Below, one piece after another: positions 23,568 through 29,857 of a DNA stretch of 31,976 nt. The first letter of the stretch is position 1, and every line of letters begins with the position of its first letter. Where the stretch lies: positions 1-31,976 of the IMG/VR virus record IMGVR_UViG_3300028559_000132, one strand, 5' to 3'. A program made the translations under genes and the position numbers. The notes under the pieces are model-generated. The model had not been told where the DNA came from and did no database searches. It saw only the letters and a list, made by a program, of their open reading frames with translations. This DNA is from a virus.

Positions 23568-24581
23568 TTATCGAATTGGTTTACGAGCAGAACGTCTTGA
23601 TTCTGCTACTGGGCTCTTAGTGTTTGATCCATCGTCACCAAACTTTGGCTTAGGTGCTGCGCTCAAATCTTGTGATTTCTTGCCTGGTGTGTTCTTGAAT
23701 GAACCCGCGCCCTTTAGATCCTTTGCAGTAGGAGCCGGACGGCCCTTTTCATCAGTGCCGCCAAAGTTTACTGGATTGCTATCCATGCCAGCTTTGCCTG
23801 AATTGAAAGTGACCGGGCTTCTAGTGTATGAACCGTTGTCTCCGTGAGTTACTGAAACCTTTTGAAGTTGAACAGCTTCATTGGTTGGCAGCATACCGCG
23901 TTCTTTGCGTATGTCATATTCATCTTCAGGGCTTAGGTTACCTAATTCACCAAAGTCGTCGGCGAACTGACGCGCGAGGTCTCTCATGTATGCTCGGGCT
24001 TCTTCAGGTGTTTTAGGCTCTCTTGGTAATTTGCCGAGGTTCTTGCCGTATGCTCTGTCTAACCTATTCTTTATTTGTTCCTTCGATGATTGTGGGTGAC
24101 CGCCGGTGTCATGTTTGCGACCTTCGGCTATTTCCTCAGCATCAGCATCTTCGAAGTCTTCGTCTTCGTCTTCGTCTTCATCTTCGTCTTCATCTCCGCC
24201 CATGATGTCTTCAAATTCAGCCATCAATTGGTCGAGCTTGTCTTCGATGCGTATTACTGCATCTTCGATTTCATCATTTTCATCATCATCCATGTCCATG
24301 TCCATGTCCATGTCTTCATCTTCGTATTCTGAATCATCATCCTCGAGGTCGAAATCGATTTCTTCATCGTCGTCAGACATGCCTTCTTCTTCGGCATTAA
24401 TCTCGTCCATCAACTCGCCCAGGGCATCGCCGCCCATTCCCTCTTCCATTTCATCAGCCATGATTGACTCAAAAATTTCGCGTGATTTTTCAACAACGAT
24501 TTCATGGAATAGTTCGCGAGCTTGATCTTCATTCTCGTTTATTACGAGGTTGATTAGTTCTTCATATTTCTTAATATTCAT
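23568..24581 (-). CDS. Acidic prohead core protein (gp67/gp68 position)
   Basis: 337 aa, extremely acidic. Residues ~25-150 contain long Asp/Glu runs, MDMDMDMD and EDEDEDEDEDED, the latter from repeated TCTTCG/TCTTCA hexamers on the plus strand. The C-terminal half is basic and disordered-looking (SRRSARKPIR at the end) with repeated motifs THGDNGSYTRSPV and FGDDGSNTKSPV. The slot between portal and gp21 is occupied in T4 by the small prohead core proteins gp67 and gp68; gp67 is likewise acidic and cut by gp21. Sites resembling gp21 cuts include LVINE near the N-terminus. Assigned by position and composition, not by alignment. Ribosome binding site CAGGAGAA. Probably occupies the prohead core and leaves as peptides. 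Confidence 0.65.
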   Translation of the reverse strand: MNIKKYEELINLVINENEDQARELFHEIVVEKSREIFESIMADEMEEGMGGDALGELMDEINAEEEGMSDDDEEIDFDLEDDDSEYEDEDMDMDMDMDDDENDEIEDAVIRIEDKLDQLMAEFEDIMGGDEDEDEDEDEDEDFEDADAEEIAEGRKHDTGGHPQSSKEQIKNRLDRAYGKNLGKLPREPKTPEEARAYMRDLARQFADDFGELGNLSPEDEYDIRKERGMLPTNEAVQLQKVSVTHGDNGSYTRSPVTFNSGKAGMDSNPVNFGGTDEKGRPAPTAKDLKGAGSFKNTPGKKSQDLSAAPKPKFGDDGSNTKSPVAESRRSARKPIR

Positions 24582-24691
24582 TAGAATTTTCTCCTGATTG
24601 AAAATGGCCTTGCATAGTTACTTATGCGCTATCTTAGAAAACAGCGTATTAACTCTGTATTTTTTGCATTTTGTAGTTAAGACTAGGTATC
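24582..24691. other. Intergenic, nothing recognised
   Basis: About 110 bases between the acidic core protein start and the 77-aa gene stop. Apart from the AGGAG ribosome binding site close to the core protein start, I see no NATAAATA box, convincing hairpin or coding frame. Confidence 0.5.
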
Positions 24692-24925
24692 TTAGATGCC
24701 CGGAGGCATACCGCCAGACTCTGGTTTAGGACCATATTGAGTCCTTACTTTAGAAAGATAGATATTCTTCTCGTAATTTCTAACATCTAACATACGTCGT
24801 AATTTACGAATCTGTTTTAATGTTAGTTTGGTCTTGCGTGAGGTACGCCATACAGGCTTGCTGTTGTCGTCGTTGACATCTTGTAGCCCATTAATAGGGG
24901 TATCAAACACCTCAGTTAATAACAT
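24692..24925 (-). CDS. Small conserved head-region protein (77 aa)
   Basis: Basic 77-residue protein between portal and the acidic core protein. The middle, RKTKLTLKQIRKLRRMLDVR followed by NYEKNIYLSKVRTQYGP, recalls a small conserved protein of unknown function in T4-like cyanophages near gp20. The N-terminus MLLTEVFDTPI includes L-T-E, so gp21 cleavage is possible. It could be the counterpart of gp67 or gp68 (T4 gp67 is 80 aa), but composition does not settle this. Excellent ribosome binding site AAGGAGAACGGT and late promoter 17 nt upstream, which may also supply the gp21-gp22-gp23 transcript. Confidence 0.7.
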   Translation of the reverse strand: MLLTEVFDTPINGLQDVNDDNSKPVWRTSRKTKLTLKQIRKLRRMLDVRNYEKNIYLSKVRTQYGPKPESGGMPPGI

Positions 24926-24942
24926 ACCGTTCTCCTTATTTG

Positions 24943-24950
24943 TATTTATT
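24943..24950 (-). promoter_or_regulatory. Late promoter AATAAATA
   Basis: Minus-strand AATAAATA 17 nt before the 77-aa gene. No other NATAAATA was noticed between here and the gp23 terminator, so it may head the transcript for the core, protease, scaffold and capsid genes. Confidence 0.55.
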
Positions 24951-24989
24951 CATCTTATAAAATAAGACATTGGTAGATTAGTAACTCTG

Positions 24990-27900
24990 TTATATTTGCA
25001 TTGGACTGTTCGGTGAAGGGGTACCGGGGCCGCCCATTGTTGGTTGTCCGGCAACATCACTTGCTACTGGACCTGTTACTTCATCTGGCATGTTGCCTTC
25101 TTGATCTATAGAAGAAAGTTCGTCTGCCATAGTTTGGTCTGCATCGAAATCTCCAGTGGACACCCCGATATTGCGTAGATCAGAGCCTTGGGGAGACATA
25201 TCAACTTCTTTCTTGTTTTCTTCTTCCCACATTTTTTCGTTCTTTTTGATTTCTTCTTCGGACAAGCCCAAAAATCTTTCAAGAGCAAACCTCTTAGACA
25301 TGTAAGGAAATGCTTCCATAGAAGCGAAGGTTTGCACCCGTGCTGTATCCATCTCTGCTTGCCGATAAGCAGCAAAATTTTGGGGAGGATTAAACGCAAT
25401 TTGAAACAGACCAGTATCAATATTGAATCCTCTCCAGCGAAGGAACAGCTTGAACTCTTCATCTAATTTCATACCGATGTAATTCTGCAATCGTTCACAG
25501 TACTGATTGAATCTGAATTCTTGAATCATAGCAGTACCGACACGGCCATCGTTCATTGGTGTCGTGTTGTCATCTGGTCCAGTTGGCAGATAACTTGACG
25601 GTACACGAAGACCACGAGCAAGACGATTGTTGAAGTATTTCAAGTCATCGATCTCACCAAGATTCTGTCCACCAGGAAGAACTTCAACTGACGACCCACG
25701 ACCTTCAGCGGTGACAGGAAAGAAGTAATCCTCATTCATTGAGTTTTTGACGAAAATACCCGCGTCAATAGCAAAAGTATGATAATCGTGCCACTTATGT
25801 AGTCCATCAATAGTGATAGTTCCAGTATCTCTGCTTGATACTTTAGTTATCTTTACTACCCTGTGATTGAAGTTGTCTATTTCACGAACGAAATGTTTCC
25901 AGTTGTTGTATCCGAACTGATTAAGTAATCTATCAAGCTTACTATAACCAAACTTAGTAAAATCTATTTTACAATGAGCATTTTTATAATCTAATGAAGT
26001 GGAGTTAAGTTCTTTAACTAAGTTCAATAGTGTTATACTATTATCGCATTCTTTCAATACATCATTTTTATTTTTAGTACCACTTTTAACGATGTCCGAC
26101 ACGATTTGTAACATATCAAACGACAAGTTCAACGATTGATTCTTAATCTTTACGCGATGCTCGCAGTTATCTTTAACAATCTTCATCATTTCGGGATTGC
26201 TAGCAAGATATTCTTTGCGTGACTTGCTCATGTTTTCTTTATATCGTGTAGCAACATCTACATCATTCTGTCTCAGCCAAACAGCTTTTTGTTGTGCGTT
26301 TCTAATATTCCATAGTTTCGCTAACCTATCTTCTTCTGATAAGTTTTCCCAGTATTCTTTGAGTGTATTTGATATCTTAGAAGTCATTTCTTCACGATAG
26401 TCATTAGACATTGTTTCCCAGAAGTCTTTTTTCTGTGCCGCATGATACATTATATGATCAGCTTTGTTCATATAAGTTAGATTTCTAGGATCGTTATTGA
26501 AACGATTATAATCTTTATGATGAATAGTAGTTCTGGGTGATAACACATATTCAGCAAGATAGCTAAACTCTTGGTGCTTGCCCTTTTCACGGAAAAACTC
26601 ACCTACCATTCTATGAGTCCATACCCAAGATTTGGATTCATGATCCCATACTTGCTGATACTCGTTAGTTTTTCCTCCTGACATAGCTTTATTCTGGGTA
26701 TTGAATGCTATCAAACTATCCTGTTCAGTGAGATATTGTGCTTCAACAAAACCTTTACCAAATACCGGCAGTTTATGATCCGGAGTGCAGATCAATGTTT
26801 TACCGTTGTCAAACGTAAGCTCAAGAACTTCCGTGTCTTTTCTAGTAACTCCGGCCCAGTTAATTACGCCCGGTACTATCTTACCAGATTCTGGATCACA
26901 ACTATACGCCCAGTTTTCTTTACCTTCTTCAAACTCTGTAATAATCTCACTCAATGGTAATGTTCTACCATCCAATAATGGAATCTTTGTTTCTAAATCC
27001 AAACATAGGGGATTGTATGAAGCATCAACTATTGACGCTCCGCCATACAACGAAGGAATTCTGCGTTGGTGAATTTCATTCTTGACACGTTCAACAAATG
27101 CCATTGCTAAGTGACTCGGCATGTTGCCAACATCGATCTTGAACATTCTACGTTCAGGAGCACGTTGCACACGATAGATAAGAACAGCGTCTTCTAGTAG
27201 TTCTTTCTGCTTGTAGACCTTGAAGATGTTCTCTAGGATCGACTGACCGAATGGCCAGAATCTGTCAAGTCCTTCTGTTAATGATAAGTGGACGATATGC
27301 TTTGCGTCTATCGCAGATTCACTCTGTCCCAATGTGAATCGTGAGCCCGTAGTATTGTATGGCATTGCAGGAACCGTGTAAGGAGTGTTGGTGCCGCCTC
27401 CGGTACCACCCAAACCAGTTGCAGGGTTAGCAGCAAAGTCAGTATTCGTTTTTTGTGCTACTGATAAGTTCTGTAGGTTGATGTTGATGTCCTTTAAGAC
27501 ATACTGTTCTGGCTTCTTGCCTTCACTCTCGTTGACGATAACTTTAATGACTTTGACCATGTCGACCCAGTATAGTTTGAAGTTTTCGGGGTCGCGCACA
27601 AACACTTGGTCGCCGTACTTTACAACATTGCGGAAAATCTTAAATATACGGCCATTAAATTCATTTAGTTTACACCACTGCTGCAATTGCTTACTTAACA
27701 ACTCTACTTCATGTGGGGTAGGGGTTTCTTTAAATTCGAAAGAAAACGGTGTCTTATTGTGTTCATTTCTTTGGGTAGAGAACTCTGCAAGAATATCTAA
27801 ACATGCATTGATCTCAGCATCAACGTCCATCATTTCATATTGGTTGTAACGTTCGATTCTGTTAGGGTGACCGGTGTAGACTTCAGGAAGCCTACTCATA

Positions 27901-28052
27901 TAATTTTTATAGCCAAACTCGGTGTTATTATAACCGCCGGTCGGCGTGCCATTCTGTCCAGGCGACCCATTCCAAGCCCCGCTGTTGCTGTTAAGCCCAG
28001 AAATAGGACTTGATACACCTGATTTATTTAGGAATTTCTTTTTATAGCTCAT
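24990..28052 (-). CDS. 20: Portal vertex protein gp20, interrupted by an intein
   Basis: 1020-aa precursor: N-extein 1-349, intein 350-770, C-extein 771-1020, so the spliced portal is 599 aa (T4 gp20, 524 aa). Portal features include EMMDVDAEINACLDILAEF near residue 73, VRDPENFKLYWVDM, AIDAKHIVHLSL, VYKQKELLEDAVLIYRVQRAPERR (family-conserved) and, after the intein, SMNEDYFFP followed by VEVLPGGQNLGEIDD. The gene forms the dodecameric ring through which DNA enters and leaves and onto which the head assembles. The intein splits NPL from SMNEDYFFP in one of the most conserved motifs. The last ~70 residues are acidic and disordered. A GATAAATA box lies 6 nt before ATG with no Shine-Dalgarno, so a near-leaderless mRNA is predicted. 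Confidence 0.96.
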   Translation of the reverse strand: MSYKKKFLNKSGVSSPISGLNSNSGAWNGSPGQNGTPTGGYNNTEFGYKNYMSRLPEVYTGHPNRIERYNQYEMMDVDAEINACLDILAEFSTQRNEHNKTPFSFEFKETPTPHEVELLSKQLQQWCKLNEFNGRIFKIFRNVVKYGDQVFVRDPENFKLYWVDMVKVIKVIVNESEGKKPEQYVLKDININLQNLSVAQKTNTDFAANPATGLGGTGGGTNTPYTVPAMPYNTTGSRFTLGQSESAIDAKHIVHLSLTEGLDRFWPFGQSILENIFKVYKQKELLEDAVLIYRVQRAPERRMFKIDVGNMPSHLAMAFVERVKNEIHQRRIPSLYGGASIVDASYNPLCLDLETKIPLLDGRTLPLSEIITEFEEGKENWAYSCDPESGKIVPGVINWAGVTRKDTEVLELTFDNGKTLICTPDHKLPVFGKGFVEAQYLTEQDSLIAFNTQNKAMSGGKTNEYQQVWDHESKSWVWTHRMVGEFFREKGKHQEFSYLAEYVLSPRTTIHHKDYNRFNNDPRNLTYMNKADHIMYHAAQKKDFWETMSNDYREEMTSKISNTLKEYWENLSEEDRLAKLWNIRNAQQKAVWLRQNDVDVATRYKENMSKSRKEYLASNPEMMKIVKDNCEHRVKIKNQSLNLSFDMLQIVSDIVKSGTKNKNDVLKECDNSITLLNLVKELNSTSLDYKNAHCKIDFTKFGYSKLDRLLNQFGYNNWKHFVREIDNFNHRVVKITKVSSRDTGTITIDGLHKWHDYHTFAIDAGIFVKNSMNEDYFFPVTAEGRGSSVEVLPGGQNLGEIDDLKYFNNRLARGLRVPSSYLPTGPDDNTTPMNDGRVGTAMIQEFRFNQYCERLQNYIGMKLDEEFKLFLRWRGFNIDTGLFQIAFNPPQNFAAYRQAEMDTARVQTFASMEAFPYMSKRFALERFLGLSEEEIKKNEKMWEEENKKEVDMSPQGSDLRNIGVSTGDFDADQTMADELSSIDQEGNMPDEVTGPVASDVAGQPTMGGPGTPSPNSPMQI
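25743..27005 (-). mobile_element. Intein with HNH homing endonuclease in gp20
   Basis: 421-residue intein from Cys350 (CLDLETKIPLLDG, block A) to Asn770 (GIFVKN), with Ser771 as the first C-extein residue. Block B is LICTPDHKLPV (Thr423, His426). The C-terminal block is WHDYHTFAIDAGIFVKN, where the usual penultimate His is Lys769. The endonuclease between them is HNH type, not the commoner LAGLIDADG: TTIHHKDYNRF (His511-His512), DPRNLTYM (Asn524), ADHIMYH. Codon boundaries at both ends agree with the DNA. It splices itself out and ligates the portal, and spreads by cutting intein-free gene 20. Confidence 0.93.
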
Positions 28053-28058
28053 GACTTA

Positions 28059-28066
28059 TATTTATC
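28059..28066 (-). promoter_or_regulatory. Late promoter GATAAATA, near-leaderless
   Basis: GATAAATA 6 nt (TAAGTC) from the portal ATG, in the 21-bp gap after the EDxHD endonuclease. Confidence 0.55.
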
Positions 28067-28073
28067 TTTTATA

Positions 28074-29798
28074 CTATGAGGCTTTCCATTTCCATGTTGT
28101 CTGACCACAGTCCCATATGCGATCAAACCCACAAGATTGCATAATTTCCCATTCTGACATTGACCCGTCGTAGCCTTCTGCGACAAGCTTTGCCTTTTGA
28201 AATTTATTTCTAGAAAACCGCTTTTTATAATCTGTGTAGCAATATCCAACATTCGTTGATGTGTTGACAAATCCAAGTTGTTTATACACGTTGCCAGTGA
28301 ACCAACGATTATCACTATACGATACTATAGATTTAGGAAAATAAGTTTTGACAAACATAGACATCATTTTATTTGCGCCGCCCACAACACCAGTCGAAGA
28401 ACAATATCGAATCAGTTCCCACTCAACCGTGTTGTTAAATCTTGCCTTACGAAATGTCATTATAGATATCAACTTATCGTTAAATTTCAATCCAATATTA
28501 ACTTTTGCAGGGGCGAAGCCTTGGATGTGATTTTGTTCTATGAACATCTTTGCTTCGTTGTGGCTGATCTCTTCAACTGAGCATTGTCTAGCATACAACG
28601 GCACTGACGATTTACCCAAAATATTTATTAGTATTGCTTTACACTGCTCTTTTCGGTCATCCCATTCGTCTTGAAACATTGTGACAAGCCTGATTCCATG
28701 CTCAGCGCAATGTTTATGCTTACTTGCATGATAATTTCTTGTCCGACTCGACGAATTTTCTGAGTGCCAGTACAATCCTCCGCACTCAATCGCAACATTC
28801 AAATTTGGAATGTAAAAATCTAGCTCTTGCGGAAAAATGATGTTGCGATTTCCTTGTTCGTAAGTAATGTTGATGCTGGTTAGCCATTCTGCTATTTCAA
28901 TTTCAAATTTACTAGACAACGGACGAGCAAACAACTTGCTAGCATCATATTTCTTCGCGTATAGATACAATGTATGTGGGGCTATTTTTAAAATAGTGAT
29001 AGCTTCTTCTCTGGTCTTACCTGATATTGTTTGAGTGAATAGGTTTTCGTCGTCGAGAATTTTTAAGGTATCGTCGGGTATATAGATTCTACTAGCAGCC
29101 CCAACGTTATATCTTTCGAATAAAGTAACTTTTCGTTTTAGATTTACCGTGCTGACATCGTTGTTGGCTTGCCAACTGTCTCTCATCTGTTTGACAGAAT
29201 TTTTGTTCTGTAATGGAAACAGTACCCCGTGTTTTTCAGCATGTGTTGTTTGAGTTTTTAGTTGCTGTGAGCCAAGTTTCATGTGATGTGTTTCACCATA
29301 CCGAACTAAGTTAGTATTCTGCGTTTTAAGTTTTGATATAGTTTTTTCTTCGTTTGATCTACTATTTTTCTTAGATTGGACCAACTCTTGTTGAGACTTC
29401 AGTTTCATATGATGTTCAACACCATATTTTTCTAGGCTAGTTTGTTTGATTCGCTCTTGAATTCCGGGAATTTGCGAAGAATTTGTAACTCCATATTTTT
29501 CCAAAAAACCCTGCTGTTGTTTTTCTATTCTATCTCTTATTACATCTTTGCATTTGTTTCCAAGATCACATCCAGTACGATATCCTGTAGTAAAAGTATT
29601 GAACTTGCGATAGTTTCCATCAGAACATCTCGGGGGTTCACCGTTCAGAACAATGTAAACCTGTTCCATAGTGTTTTTAACTGGATATTGAACTGTAGTA
29701 TGTGTTAGCCACTGAACAATATCAGGACGAGTTTTTAGCCATTTTGGCATTGCACATAACTTTCGGTGTTTCAAAAAGTTTTGAATTTCTGTGATCAT
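28074..29798 (-). CDS. Vsr/EDxHD-type homing endonuclease upstream of gp20
   Basis: 574 aa. The N-terminal half has five spaced repeats of a [E/V]-[K/R]-[Y/H]-[G/N]-[V/E] motif (EKYGVTNSSQ, EKYGVEHHMK, VRYGETHHMK, EKHGVLFPLQ, ERYNVGAASR), a DNA-recognition repeat array of large phage endonucleases. Around residues 295-380 is a Vsr-like nuclease fold of the I-Bth0305I (EDxHD) kind: KFEIEIAEWL (Glu299 or 301), ELDFYIP (Asp327), IECGGLYWHSE (His345), MFQDEWDD (Asp377). The C-terminal region (VSYSDNRWFTGNVYKQLGF onward) is a domain often following such nucleases. It lies directly before gp20 and probably targets that region. CATAAATA sits exactly 5 nt before ATG, so the message should be leaderless. 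Confidence 0.8.
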   Translation of the reverse strand: MITEIQNFLKHRKLCAMPKWLKTRPDIVQWLTHTTVQYPVKNTMEQVYIVLNGEPPRCSDGNYRKFNTFTTGYRTGCDLGNKCKDVIRDRIEKQQQGFLEKYGVTNSSQIPGIQERIKQTSLEKYGVEHHMKLKSQQELVQSKKNSRSNEEKTISKLKTQNTNLVRYGETHHMKLGSQQLKTQTTHAEKHGVLFPLQNKNSVKQMRDSWQANNDVSTVNLKRKVTLFERYNVGAASRIYIPDDTLKILDDENLFTQTISGKTREEAITILKIAPHTLYLYAKKYDASKLFARPLSSKFEIEIAEWLTSINITYEQGNRNIIFPQELDFYIPNLNVAIECGGLYWHSENSSSRTRNYHASKHKHCAEHGIRLVTMFQDEWDDRKEQCKAILINILGKSSVPLYARQCSVEEISHNEAKMFIEQNHIQGFAPAKVNIGLKFNDKLISIMTFRKARFNNTVEWELIRYCSSTGVVGGANKMMSMFVKTYFPKSIVSYSDNRWFTGNVYKQLGFVNTSTNVGYCYTDYKKRFSRNKFQKAKLVAEGYDGSMSEWEIMQSCGFDRIWDCGQTTWKWKAS

Positions 29799-29803
29799 AC
29801 TGC

Positions 29804-29811
29804 TATTTATG
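29804..29811 (-). promoter_or_regulatory. Late promoter CATAAATA, leaderless spacing
   Basis: CATAAATA exactly 5 nt (GCAGT) from the ATG of the EDxHD endonuclease. Confidence 0.6.
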
Positions 29812-29857
29812 CATTGACCGCGGCGTCTAAATTACCTATGTTTAAAATGTCACATGA

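Noticed and set aside
24106-24525. Ser-rich plus-strand frame
   Set aside because: Complement of the Asp/Glu-rich codons of the acidic core protein.
25743-27005. Insertion in gp20 as a separate gene, frameshift or group I intron
   Set aside because: The frame is continuous through both borders, splicing blocks are present at both ends, and the flanks join into a normal portal motif, so it is an intein.
28049-28315. 88-aa minus frame overlapping the portal start
   Set aside because: Out-of-frame reading of the end of the EDxHD endonuclease gene.
28622-28629. AATAAATA octamer inside the EDxHD endonuclease
   Set aside because: It lies in coding sequence far from any start codon on its strand; a chance match is likely.
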